From the NCBI GenBank assembly GCA_934636305.1, contig CAKUAM010000010.1:1-42421 (forward strand): a DNA stretch of 42,421 nucleotides. Direction: 5' to 3'. The position numbers were made by a program, and so were the translations under genes. Positions within the stretch are counted from its first letter, which is position 1, and each line of letters opens with the position of its first letter. Source of the DNA: an uncultured Oscillospiraceae bacterium (lineage in GTDB: Bacteria > Bacillota > Clostridia > Oscillospirales > Oscillospiraceae). The notes under the pieces are model-generated. The model was given only the letters and a program-made list of their open reading frames with translations. It was not told the DNA's origin and searched no databases. This document shows, in pieces, positions 31,822 to 39,133 of the stretch.

Positions 31822-31849
31822 ATCTTATCACATCTGCAGCCAGATGCAA
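31822..31849 (-). promoter_or_regulatory. Promoter of the 139-aa/ASKHA operon
   Basis: Minus strand: TTGCAT (31849-31844), 16-bp spacer, TAAGAT (31827-31822), with TGA before the -10 (extended). Divergent from the galT promoter. Confidence 0.65.
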
Positions 31850-31863
31850 GGCGGATGTTGGGC

Positions 31864-31892
31864 TTGCGTCCAGGGGTAGAAGCCTGTATAAT
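31864..31892 (+). promoter_or_regulatory. Promoter of galT
   Basis: TTGCGT (31864-31869), 17-bp spacer, perfect TATAAT (31887-31892); the start codon is 31 bases downstream. Confidence 0.85.
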
Positions 31893-31923
31893 GAAGGAAA
31901 CTTGATAAAAGGGGTATATACCG

Positions 31924-33411
31924 ATGCTGGATTCTTATATTTCTGCGCTGTGCCGGTATGCAGAGCGTACCGGGCTTATGCAGGCGGATGACCGGATGTT
32001 TTGCCGGAACCGGGTGCTTGAGATGCTGCAGCTTGACAGCTGCGACGAGGCGGCGCAGCCGGCCGATGCGCCGCTGGCAGAGATTCTGCAGGTACTGACG
32101 CAGGACGCGGTTGACCGCGGCGTATGCGAGGATAATCAGGTGGCGCGCGATCTTTTTGACACGAAGCTCATGGGCGTGCTGACGCCCGCGCCGCACGAGG
32201 TCCGCACGAGCTTCCGCACGCTGTATGCCGTCTCGCCGCGCGCGGCGACAGACTGGTTCTATCAGTTCAGCCAGGACACCAATTATATCCGCCGCGACCG
32301 CATTGCAAAGGACAAAAAGTGGACATATGACTGCAAATATGGCACGCTGGATATCACCATCAACCTTTCCAAGCCGGAGAAGGACCCGCGTGCCATCGCT
32401 GCGGCGAAGAACGCGCCGCAGTCCGGCTACCCCAGGTGCGCGCTGTGCGCCGAGAACGAGGGCTACGCCGGGCGCATGAACCATCCGGCCAGACAGAACC
32501 ACCGTATCATCCCCCTGACGCTGGACGGCGGCGCGTGGTATCTGCAGTATTCGCCGTATATCTATTATCATGAGCACTGTATCGTGCTCAATGCCGAGCA
32601 TACGCCCATGCGTATTTCGGGCGCAACGTTCCGCCGCCTGCTTGGTTTTACAGAGCAGTTCCCGCACTATTTCCTCGGCTCGAACGCGGATCTGCCGATT
32701 GTGGGCGGCTCGATCCTCAGCCATGACCATTTCCAGGGCGGGCACTATACCTTTGCCATGGAAAAAGCCCCGGTCGGGCTGCCGGTGCGCTTTGCCGGCT
32801 TTGACGATATTGCAGCCGGGATTGTCCGGTGGCCCATGTCGGTGCTGCGCCTGACCGGCGCGGAGCCGGCGCGTCTGTGCCAGCTGGCGGAGAAAATTCT
32901 TGCGGCGTGGCGCGGCTATACCGACGAGGCGGCCATGATCTTTGCCGAGACGGACGGCGTGCCGCACAACACCATCACGCCCATTGCGCGCCGCCGGGGG
33001 GAGCAGTTTGAGCTGGATCTTGTCCTGCGCAACAATCTGACCACGCCGGAGCACCCGCTGGGGCTCTATCACCCGCACGAGCAGCTGCATCATATTAAAA
33101 AAGAGAACATCGGCCTGATTGAGGTCATGGGTCTGGCGGTGCTGCCGTCGCGGCTTGACGCGGAGCTGGCGCAGCTGAAGGACGCCATTCTGGCCGGGCG
33201 TGATCTGCGCAGCGACGCGGCACTGGAAAAGCATGCCGACTGGGCCGGGCAGCTGCTGCGCGAATATACCTTCACGCCGGAGAATGCTGAGGGCATTTTG
33301 CAGCAGGAGGTCGGCAGGGTGTTCATGCAGGTGCTGGAGGACGCGGGCGTTTATCAATGCACGCCGGAGGGGCAGCAGGCATTTATGCGATTCGTGGATT
33401 CTGTGTCGTAA
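31924..33411 (+). CDS. galT: UDP-glucose--hexose-1-phosphate uridylyltransferase (class II GalT)
   Basis: The 495-residue enzyme matches the Firmicutes class II GalT family. It has VDRGVCEDNQVARDLFDTKLMGVLTP near residues 60-90, the RMNHPARQNHRIIPL and ILSHDHFQGGHYTFAME motifs in the catalytic core, and HPHEQLHHIKKENIGLIEVMGLAVLP in the C-terminal half. It swaps UMP between UDP-glucose and galactose-1-phosphate in the Leloir pathway. AAAAGGGG lies 9 bases before the ATG. It stands alone: no galK, galE or galM is present in the window. A terminator follows the stop. Confidence 0.95.
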   Translation: MLDSYISALCRYAERTGLMQADDRMFCRNRVLEMLQLDSCDEAAQPADAPLAEILQVLTQDAVDRGVCEDNQVARDLFDTKLMGVLTPAPHEVRTSFRTLYAVSPRAATDWFYQFSQDTNYIRRDRIAKDKKWTYDCKYGTLDITINLSKPEKDPRAIAAAKNAPQSGYPRCALCAENEGYAGRMNHPARQNHRIIPLTLDGGAWYLQYSPYIYYHEHCIVLNAEHTPMRISGATFRRLLGFTEQFPHYFLGSNADLPIVGGSILSHDHFQGGHYTFAMEKAPVGLPVRFAGFDDIAAGIVRWPMSVLRLTGAEPARLCQLAEKILAAWRGYTDEAAMIFAETDGVPHNTITPIARRRGEQFELDLVLRNNLTTPEHPLGLYHPHEQLHHIKKENIGLIEVMGLAVLPSRLDAELAQLKDAILAGRDLRSDAALEKHADWAGQLLREYTFTPENAEGILQQEVGRVFMQVLEDAGVYQCTPEGQQAFMRFVDSVS

Positions 33412-33421
33412 AAATCAGCGA

Positions 33422-33460
33422 GGCTGTCGGAGACTATGCGCCCCGGCAGCCCCGTTTTTT
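33422..33460 (+). terminator. Terminator of galT
   Basis: GGCTGTCGG (33422-33430) pairs with CCGGCAGCC (33443-33451), one wobble, followed by CCGTTTTTT. A second T-rich stretch follows at once. Confidence 0.8.
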
Positions 33461-33519
33461 GCTTTTTTCGCAGTCAGAATTGCTTTTTTTGCAGTTTTTA
33501 ACAAAAGCGGAATCGGATG

Positions 33520-33528
33520 TGCTATACT
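33520..33528 (+). promoter_or_regulatory. Extended -10 promoter of the TasA-like gene
   Basis: TGCTATACT with no good -35 at the usual distance (TTAACA is 19 bp away). Confidence 0.55.
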
Positions 33529-33546
33529 GAAGCCATCCAGAACGCG

Positions 33547-33585
33547 ATGCACCCGGGTGCATGTTTTCTTCTTTGGAAGAAAACA
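33547..33585 (+). promoter_or_regulatory. Two tandem hairpins in the TasA-like leader
   Basis: A perfect 16-base palindrome ATGCACCCGGGTGCAT (33547-33562) runs directly into TGTTTTCTTC-TTTG-GAAGAAAACA (33562-33585). Both lie in the untranslated leader, 44-82 bases before the ATG. An mRNA stability or translation-control role is possible. Confidence 0.6.
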
Positions 33586-33628
33586 ATGGCCTCTGCATGG
33601 CGGAAAAAAGAGAAAGGATTGCAAACAC

Positions 33629-34996
33629 ATGAAAAAGAAAACTGTCACAAAGGGCGCTCTGCTGGCAAGCATTCTGGCCATGGTTCTGTGCGTCACCATG
33701 CTCGTCGGCACCACGTTTGCCTGGTTCACCGACACGGCCAGCGCGAAGGTCAACAAGATTCAGTCTGGTAAGCTGGATGTTGCACTGGAGATGAAAACGA
33801 TAAAAGACGGAAAGGAAACATGGGTTTCTGCCGAAGGTGAGACTCTAACCTTCAAAACCTTTGATGGCAGAGAAGCAGATGAGATTCTTTGGGAGCCGGG
33901 CTGCACGTACAACCTGCCGGAGCTGCGTATCCGCAACAACGGCAATCTGGCGCTCAAGTATAAAATCGTCATTTCCGGTATCAAGGGTGACGCAGAGCTG
34001 AACAAGGTCATTACCTGGACGATAAAAAATGACAGTACTGACTCGAGCGAGGCACTTGGCGAATATTATCTGCTGCAGAAGGATGATGCAGATACGCTGA
34101 CGATCTCCGGTCACATGCAGGAGACAGCGGGCAACGACTATATGAATAAGTCCATCGATGGCATTGCAATTACAGTTGTAGCAACACAGCAGACGGCTGA
34201 GTTCGACAGCGAGAATAATACCTACGATGGGGGTGCAACGTATCCTAAGACTGTCTCTGACGCTGCTTCGATTGCAGATGCAGTTGCGGAGCTTGCAACA
34301 GCAGGAAATAAGAATGTTGTTGTGACGGTTACAAAGAGTATGGATAAAACCTCCGGTATCGTGACTGCCAAGGGAAACACCTTTACTTTGGATATGAACG
34401 GGAATACCGTTGGTGTTTCTTATGGTCAAGGATCAGCAAATACGACGACCAATGGTATGCAGCTGCTTCAGGGTTCTACCGTCACGTTGAAGAACGGTAC
34501 CTATAAGGCAAACCATGGAGACAATGCGGATCATAATATTGCGATTCTGATCCAGAATTACAGCAATCTCACAATTGACAGCTGTACGCTCGATATGTCA
34601 GAAGCAAATGATACCGCAGGTAATTCTAGTGGAACCAGTTATGTTATTTCCTCCAATTGCGGCAATGTGATTATTAAGGGTAAAACCAATATTACTGCAA
34701 GAAGTAATGAATATGCGCTTGACGTCATGCACTGGGAGAACGCTTCTTATAAGGAAGAAGGCACCCATGTTGTGTTTGATGAGACCATGTCGGGCACTGT
34801 GGATGGCAAGATCGCTGTATATTGCTATCGTGATGGGAATGTTGTCAATCCTGTCGATGATGGCGGTGCGACGCTCGTTATCAAGGGCGGTACGTTTAAG
34901 AACAGCGGCCTGGCGCTGGATGAGTTCAAGGCATTTGTCCCGGCTGGGTATACGGTTACCGAGAATACAGATGGTTCGTTTACGGTTGGCAAGTAA
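33629..34996 (+). CDS. TasA/CalY-like secreted protein with C-terminal beta-helix-like region
   Basis: The 455-residue protein has a SipW-type signal peptide (LLASILAMVLCVTMLVGTTF then AWFTDTASA, cleavage near residue 39). A TasA-like domain follows (about 40-205) with QSGKLDVALEM, the WEPGCTYNLPELRIRNNGNL patch and ALKYKIVISG. The rest (about 215-455) has short repeated beta strands with Asn/Thr turns, such as GNTFTLDMNGNTVGV and GNVIIKGKTNI, suggesting a right-handed beta-helix. TasA proteins form biofilm or surface fibres. AAAGGA precedes the ATG at 33629. G+C in the C-terminal part is about half, visibly lower than the neighbours, so that part may have been acquired. No SipW signal peptidase is in the window. 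Confidence 0.88.
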   Translation: MKKKTVTKGALLASILAMVLCVTMLVGTTFAWFTDTASAKVNKIQSGKLDVALEMKTIKDGKETWVSAEGETLTFKTFDGREADEILWEPGCTYNLPELRIRNNGNLALKYKIVISGIKGDAELNKVITWTIKNDSTDSSEALGEYYLLQKDDADTLTISGHMQETAGNDYMNKSIDGIAITVVATQQTAEFDSENNTYDGGATYPKTVSDAASIADAVAELATAGNKNVVVTVTKSMDKTSGIVTAKGNTFTLDMNGNTVGVSYGQGSANTTTNGMQLLQGSTVTLKNGTYKANHGDNADHNIAILIQNYSNLTIDSCTLDMSEANDTAGNSSGTSYVISSNCGNVIIKGKTNITARSNEYALDVMHWENASYKEEGTHVVFDETMSGTVDGKIAVYCYRDGNVVNPVDDGGATLVIKGGTFKNSGLALDEFKAFVPAGYTVTENTDGSFTVGK

Positions 34997-35009
34997 TGAT
35001 CAGATTTTC

Positions 35010-35040
35010 AAACAGGCACCCTTCGGGGTGCCTGTTTGCT
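35010..35040 (+). terminator. Terminator of the TasA-like gene
   Basis: AAACAGGCACCC (35010-35021), tetraloop TTCG, GGGTGCCTGTTT (35026-35037), 13 bases past the stop. Confidence 0.85.
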
Positions 35041-35131
35041 GTGTACGCCAACTTCGGGCCGATGTGGACGATACGTGTCTTAGATGTGCCGACATTGCGC
35101 GGGAAAGATCCAAGAAAACCGAAGGGGTTTC

Positions 35132-35165
35132 TGCGATGCAGACCCAGCCTGCGGTCTGCATCGCA
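35132..35165. repeat. Hairpin in the 35 kb intergenic region
   Basis: TGCGATGCAGACC (35132-35144) and its perfect complement (35153-35165) around an 8-base loop. Confidence 0.7.
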
Positions 35166-35191
35166 AGAGGAGGAACAAAGCGATAGAATAA

Positions 35192-35214
35192 GAAGCCTTG
35201 CTCTGTAAGGCTTC
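35192..35214. repeat. Small hairpin in the 35 kb intergenic region
   Basis: GAAGCCTT (35192-35199) and AAGGCTTC (35207-35214) around a 7-base loop, followed by GTTTC. Confidence 0.6.
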
Positions 35215-35270
35215 GTTTCATAAGCTTTGATTCCGACGAGGGTCCGGGGGAAATCAGAATCCCCTCAGGC

Positions 35271-35307
35271 TCCAAACCGCAAACCAGCGAAGCGTTTGCG
35301 GTTTGGA
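35271..35307. repeat. 3' flanking hairpin of core copy A
   Basis: TCCAAACCGCAAAC (35271-35284) and GTTTGCGGTTTGGA (35294-35307) pair perfectly around a 9-base loop. On the minus strand it follows the core directly, at the place of the terminator hairpin in copy B. Confidence 0.8.
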
Positions 35308-35382
35308 AAGGAAGAAGCGGGCACAGAGGATTAGAGCCATCGCTTGCGGTGGCTCGTTCCGTCGTGACCGTTTCTGACGCGC
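35307..35382 (-). repeat. Dispersed 76-bp intergenic core, copy A
   Basis: Reverse complement aligns without gaps to 13404-13479 with 64 of 76 identical bases. A minus-strand reading frame is open here but is interrupted in copy B and lacks a ribosome site. Confidence 0.85.
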
Positions 35383-35420
35383 CATACTTTCTTTCTCGGA
35401 GCGGCGAGAAAGAAAGTATG
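35383..35420. repeat. Pyrimidine/purine-arm palindrome 3; 5' flank of core copy A
   Basis: CATACTTTCTTTCTCG (35383-35398), loop GAGCGG, perfect complement 35405-35420. On the minus strand it directly precedes the core. Confidence 0.8.
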
Positions 35421-35476
35421 ACCCGTCCCTTACCGTTTGGAAAAGAAACTGTTGAGATATCGCCTCTGGCAGAAGC

Positions 35477-35502
35477 AAAACAGGAGGCCGATCAGCCTCC
35501 TG
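35477..35502 (-). terminator. Terminator of the 79-aa gene
   Basis: Minus strand: CAGGAGGC (35502-35495), loop TGATCG, GCCTCCTG (35488-35481), then TTTT. Confidence 0.75.
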
Positions 35503-35515
35503 CCGCAGATGTAGA

Positions 35516-35755
35516 TTATGATTCCTCTGCCAGTTCGTCCAGCCGCTCCATCACATCGTCCGCCAGATCCTCCAGCGCCTCATGCCGCTCGGCCCAGCCC
35601 TCGTGCCGCTTGCTCATCAGATCCTCCGGTTCGCGCGAGTCAAGATCGGCAATCTGTGCCTGCAGCTCCTGCAGACGCTCCTGCAGCTCATCGCGGGTCA
35701 TGCTGTGCAGAGCCGGCTCCTCCGGCTGCGCGGGAAAGGCAATGCAGTCTGCCAT
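35516..35755 (-). CDS. Small acidic hypothetical protein, 79 aa
   Basis: The protein is acidic, with a short Cys/Pro-rich start (MADCIAFPAQPEEPALH). The rest is a long helix predicted to form a coiled coil (about 21-75: TRDELQERLQELQAQIADLD ... EALEDLADDVMERLDELAEES). The ATG at 35755 has GGGAGG 7 bases upstream; the longer frame from 35803 lacks a ribosome site. It is a single gene with its own terminator. I do not recognise the family; a small coiled-coil adaptor is possible. Confidence 0.75.
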   Translation of the reverse strand: MADCIAFPAQPEEPALHSMTRDELQERLQELQAQIADLDSREPEDLMSKRHEGWAERHEALEDLADDVMERLDELAEES

Positions 35756-35836
35756 GGGTACCCTCCCTTTCAGGTTCATTTTGTAGCCAGTATAGCACAT
35801 CATGCACCGTTTTGCCAGCAGATATGCAAATAATGG

Positions 35837-35865
35837 TTGACAAGCTCTCTGCCGCAGCTTACGAT
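35837..35865 (+). promoter_or_regulatory. Promoter of the FGGY kinase gene
   Basis: Perfect TTGACA (35837-35842), 17-bp spacer, TACGAT (35860-35865). Confidence 0.8.
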
Positions 35866-35911
35866 ATATTCAGAATTGGATCAACACCGGATGCAAAGGA
35901 GAGCGCAGAAT

Positions 35912-37453
35912 ATGACAAACAACAATACGCTGAGCCTGGGTCTGGAGCTTGGCTCGACCCGGATCAAGGCCGTGCTTGTCGGCGCGGATAACCATATTGC
36001 CGCAAGCGGCGATTACACGTGGAAAAGCAGTCTGGAAAACGGCGTGTGGACGTATCACCTTGACGAGGTGCAGAAGGGCCTGCGCGCGGCTATCGCCGGT
36101 CTTGGCGAGCTGCCGGGCGGGATTTCGGCCATGGGCGTCTCAGCGATGATGCACGGTTATCTGGCGTTCGATGAGAACTGGAATCTGCTGACGCCCTTCC
36201 GCACGTGGCAGAACACCATCACCGCGGAGGCTGCCGCGCAGCTGACGGAGCTGTTTGGCTTCAATATTCCGCAGCGCTGGTCCATTGCGCATCTGTATCA
36301 GGCGGTTCTCAATGGCGAGCCGCATGTCAAAAATATTGCCCATATTACGACGCTGGCGGGCTATGTCCACTATATGCTCACCGGTGTGAACGCCATCGGC
36401 ATCGGCGAGGCGTCCGGAATGTTCCCCATTGACAGTGAGAAGCTCTGCTATGACGAGGGCATGCTGCAGAAGTTTGATGCGCTGGTTGCAAAATACGGCT
36501 TTGGCTGGAATATCCGCACGGTGCTGCCCGCGGTCAGGGTCGCGGGCGAACAGGTCGGCAGCCTGACGGACACCGGCGCGGCGTACCTTGGCGGCCTGCT
36601 GCCGGCGGGAATCCCGCTTTGCCCGCCGGAGGGCGACGCCGGCACGGGTATGACGGCAACGAATGCGGTCGCGCCGCGCACAGGCAATGTCTCTGCCGGT
36701 ACGTCCATTTTTTCCATGGTCGTGCTGGAGCGGCCCCTTTCGGCGGTCTATCCGGAGATTGATCTTGTCACCACGCCGACCGGCAAGGCCGTCGCCATGG
36801 TGCACTGCAACAACTGCACGAACGATATGAATGCGTGGGTCGGCGTCCTGCGTGAGACAGCGGCGCTTTTCGGGGCGGAGGTGTCCACGGGGGAGCTGTA
36901 CACGAAGCTCTATGAAAAGAGTCTGGAGGGCGACACAGACTGCGCGGGCGTGCTGACGTATAACTATATGGCGGGTGAGGGCGTCACGCATCTGGACGAG
37001 GGCCGGCCGATGGTCGTCCGCCGCCCGGACAGCAGCTTCACGCTGGCAAACTTCCTGCGTTCGCAGCTGTATGCCACGATGGCTACGCTGAAGATCGGTA
37101 TGGACATTCTGGCGAAGGAGCATGTAGCCATCGATTCGCTGACCGGCCACGGCGGCCTGTTCAAAACGCCGGTTGTCGGGCAGAAGTATATGGCCGCTGC
37201 CTGCCATGCACCGGTGACCTGCATGGCATCTGCCGGTGAGGGCGGCCCGTACGGTATGGCGCTGCTGGCCGCGTATATGGTGCGCAAGGCAGAGGGGCAG
37301 TCGCTGGAGGACTTCCTGGAGAACGACGTCTTTGCCGGTGTCGCGCGCACGACGCTTGCGCCCGATGCGGCTGATGAGGCGGGCTTTGACCGCTATCTTA
37401 CGCAGTATCAGGCTGCGCTGGCAGCGGAAAAGGCTGCTGTGGCGGCATTCTGA
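35912..37453 (+). CDS. FGGY-family carbohydrate kinase
   Basis: The 513-residue enzyme shows the two-domain FGGY kinase fold. It has the phosphate-1 loop LGLELGSTRIKAVLV, SAMMHGYLAFDENW with a substrate-site segment, TPFRTWQNTI, GDAGTGMTATNAVAPRTGNVSAGTS as the second phosphate loop, and the adenosine loop region GHGGLFKTPVVGQKYMAAA. Such kinases phosphorylate sugars such as xylulose, ribulose, gluconate or glycerol. It resembles the clostridial xylulokinase/ribulokinase-like branch, but no isomerase or epimerase is adjacent, so the substrate is open. GGAG precedes the ATG at 35912; it has its own promoter and is followed by two convergent hairpins. Confidence 0.92.
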   Translation: MTNNNTLSLGLELGSTRIKAVLVGADNHIAASGDYTWKSSLENGVWTYHLDEVQKGLRAAIAGLGELPGGISAMGVSAMMHGYLAFDENWNLLTPFRTWQNTITAEAAAQLTELFGFNIPQRWSIAHLYQAVLNGEPHVKNIAHITTLAGYVHYMLTGVNAIGIGEASGMFPIDSEKLCYDEGMLQKFDALVAKYGFGWNIRTVLPAVRVAGEQVGSLTDTGAAYLGGLLPAGIPLCPPEGDAGTGMTATNAVAPRTGNVSAGTSIFSMVVLERPLSAVYPEIDLVTTPTGKAVAMVHCNNCTNDMNAWVGVLRETAALFGAEVSTGELYTKLYEKSLEGDTDCAGVLTYNYMAGEGVTHLDEGRPMVVRRPDSSFTLANFLRSQLYATMATLKIGMDILAKEHVAIDSLTGHGGLFKTPVVGQKYMAAACHAPVTCMASAGEGGPYGMALLAAYMVRKAEGQSLEDFLENDVFAGVARTTLAPDAADEAGFDRYLTQYQAALAAEKAAVAAF

Positions 37454-37472
37454 GAAATAAATGTGAGACTGT

Positions 37473-37500
37473 GCGTGTCGAAAAAACTTTTTCGACACGC
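37473..37500. terminator. Hairpin GCGTGTCGAAAAA, between convergent genes
   Basis: GCGTGTCGAAAAA (37473-37485), loop AC, perfect complement 37488-37500; A/T at the loop makes it symmetric for both strands. It starts 19 bases past the FGGY kinase stop. Confidence 0.7.
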
Positions 37501-37502
37501 TG

Positions 37503-37537
37503 ACGGCAGGCCCCGGTCATCGACCGGGGCCTGCCGT
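37503..37537. terminator. Strong bidirectional terminator between the FGGY kinase and COG2509 genes
   Basis: ACGGCAGGCCCCGGTC (37503-37518), loop ATC, perfect complement 37522-37537, followed by ATTTT on the plus strand. Its right end abuts the stop of the minus-strand gene. Confidence 0.85.
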
Positions 37538-37540
37538 ATT

Positions 37541-39133
37541 TTACAGCGCGGCAATATACGCCTCTGCAGAGAGCATGCCGTCAATGGCGGCGGACATAAT
37601 GCCGCCGGCATAGCCCGCGCCCTCGCCGCAGGGATACAGCCCCTGCAGCGCCGACTGCCGGTTTTCCCCGCGCACAATGCGCACAGGAGAGGAGCTTCTG
37701 GTTTCCGGTGCGGTCAGGACGGCGTCCGGCGCGGCGAAGCCATGCAGCCGTTTGTCCAGTTCCGGCAGCGCCTGCTCCAGAACGGAGGTGATGCGCGGCG
37801 GCAGGACCGCATGCAGATCGCAGAGCGTAACGCCGGGGCGATAGCTCGGCTGCACGCCGCCAAGCGTGTGAGAGGCTCTGCCTGCCAGAAAATCGCCGAC
37901 CAGCTGTGCGGGCGCGTGGTAATTACTGCCGCCCGCAAGGAAGGCTGCCTGCTCGAGCTGCTGCTGCCAGTGCATGCCGCCAAGTACGGAGCTGTCGGGG
38001 AAGTCGCTGGGGGCGAGCGTGACAAGCAGCGCGGCGTTGGCATTCTTCCCGCCGCGTGCGTGACACGACATGCCGTTTGTTACCACACCGCCAAGCTCCG
38101 ACGCGGCGGCGACGACGCTGCCGCCGGGGCACATGCAGAAGGTATAGGCGGAGGTGCCGTCCGGCAGTTTGACATTCAGTTTATAATCCGCTGCGCCAAG
38201 CCCGGGGGCGTCGGCGAACGGGCCGTACTGGCTCTCGTTGATCAGGCGCTGCGGATGCTCAATCCGCACGCCCATGGAGAAGGGCTTCGGCTCCATGGGG
38301 ATGCCGGCGTCATGCAGAGCGGTGAACGTGTCGCGTGCGCTGTGGCCGATGGCAAGCAGCACGGCTGAGCAGGCAAGCGTGTAATCCCCCTGTGCGGTGT
38401 GTACCTGAACGCCTGTGACGCGGCCATCCTGCATGCTAAAACCTGTGAGCTTTGCGCCAAAGCGAACCTCACCGCCGTAGTGGAGAATTTTTTCGCGCAA
38501 ATTCTGTACGACAGTGACAAGCTCGTCCGTGCCGATATGCGGCTTGGCGTCATAGAGGATATCCGCGCTTGCGCCTGCGTCGGCAAATTGCTCCAGCACC
38601 CAGCCGATGCGCTCGTTTTTAACGCCGGTGTTGAGCTTGCCGTCCGAGAAGGTGCCGGCGCCGCCCTCGCCGAACTGCACGTTGCAGTCCGGGTCCAGCT
38701 CTCCCGTCTGCCAGAATTTCTGCACCTTTTCATGGCGGGCGGCAGCGTCCTGACCGCGCTCAAGCACAATCGGGCGCAGCCCCGCCATACTCAGAACCAG
38801 CGCGGCAAACATGCCCGCCGGACCGAAGCCGACGATGACGGGGCGGCTGTCCGGAATGTGCGGCGCGTGCGGCACGTGATACGCGCAATCGCGCGCCAGG
38901 CTGGCCCGGGGGCAGTGGGCCATCTTCAGAACCTTATCCTCGCGGCCCTTGATGGCTACGTCGACAGTATAGATGATGCGCACGTCATTCTTTTTCCGCG
39001 CGTCGACAGAACGGCGGCGCAGATCAAGCTGCTTGATATCGTTGGGGCTGATGCGCAGCTGCCGGGCGGCAGCCTGCACAAGCTTTGCCATGTCGCCGTC
39101 CGGCGGCAGAGAAATATCACGGATCCGGATCAT
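37541..39133 (-). CDS. FAD-dependent oxidoreductase, COG2509 type
   Basis: The 530-residue flavoprotein begins with an RNA-binding-like N-terminal part (about 1-80: LRISPNDIKQLDLRRRSVDARKK). An FAD-binding domain follows with PVIVGFGPAGMFAALVLSMAG, LERGQDAAAR and FGEGGAGTFSDGKL, and the NTGVKNERI segment typical of COG2509. The C-terminus has the second FAD motif LYPCGEGAGYAGGIMSAAIDG. The ATG at 39133 has AGGAGG 7 bases upstream; a longer frame to 39190 was rejected. TAATG overlap with the upstream HI0933-type gene couples the two. The substrate is unknown. Confidence 0.9.
   Translation of the reverse strand: MIRIRDISLPPDGDMAKLVQAAARQLRISPNDIKQLDLRRRSVDARKKNDVRIIYTVDVAIKGREDKVLKMAHCPRASLARDCAYHVPHAPHIPDSRPVIVGFGPAGMFAALVLSMAGLRPIVLERGQDAAARHEKVQKFWQTGELDPDCNVQFGEGGAGTFSDGKLNTGVKNERIGWVLEQFADAGASADILYDAKPHIGTDELVTVVQNLREKILHYGGEVRFGAKLTGFSMQDGRVTGVQVHTAQGDYTLACSAVLLAIGHSARDTFTALHDAGIPMEPKPFSMGVRIEHPQRLINESQYGPFADAPGLGAADYKLNVKLPDGTSAYTFCMCPGGSVVAAASELGGVVTNGMSCHARGGKNANAALLVTLAPSDFPDSSVLGGMHWQQQLEQAAFLAGGSNYHAPAQLVGDFLAGRASHTLGGVQPSYRPGVTLCDLHAVLPPRITSVLEQALPELDKRLHGFAAPDAVLTAPETRSSSPVRIVRGENRQSALQGLYPCGEGAGYAGGIMSAAIDGMLSAEAYIAAL

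Larger units (their letters stand above)
34997..35515. other. Hairpin-dense intergenic region
   Basis: No supportable gene was found. Five perfect or near-perfect hairpins occupy 35010-35037, 35132-35165, 35192-35214, 35271-35307 and 35383-35420, and the dispersed core copy A lies at 35307-35382. Confidence 0.6.

Noticed and set aside
35254..35478. Minus-strand frame of 74 residues over core copy A
   Set aside because: The homologous core copy B has a stop in the same frame and there is no ribosome site, so it is more likely a spurious frame over a repeat.
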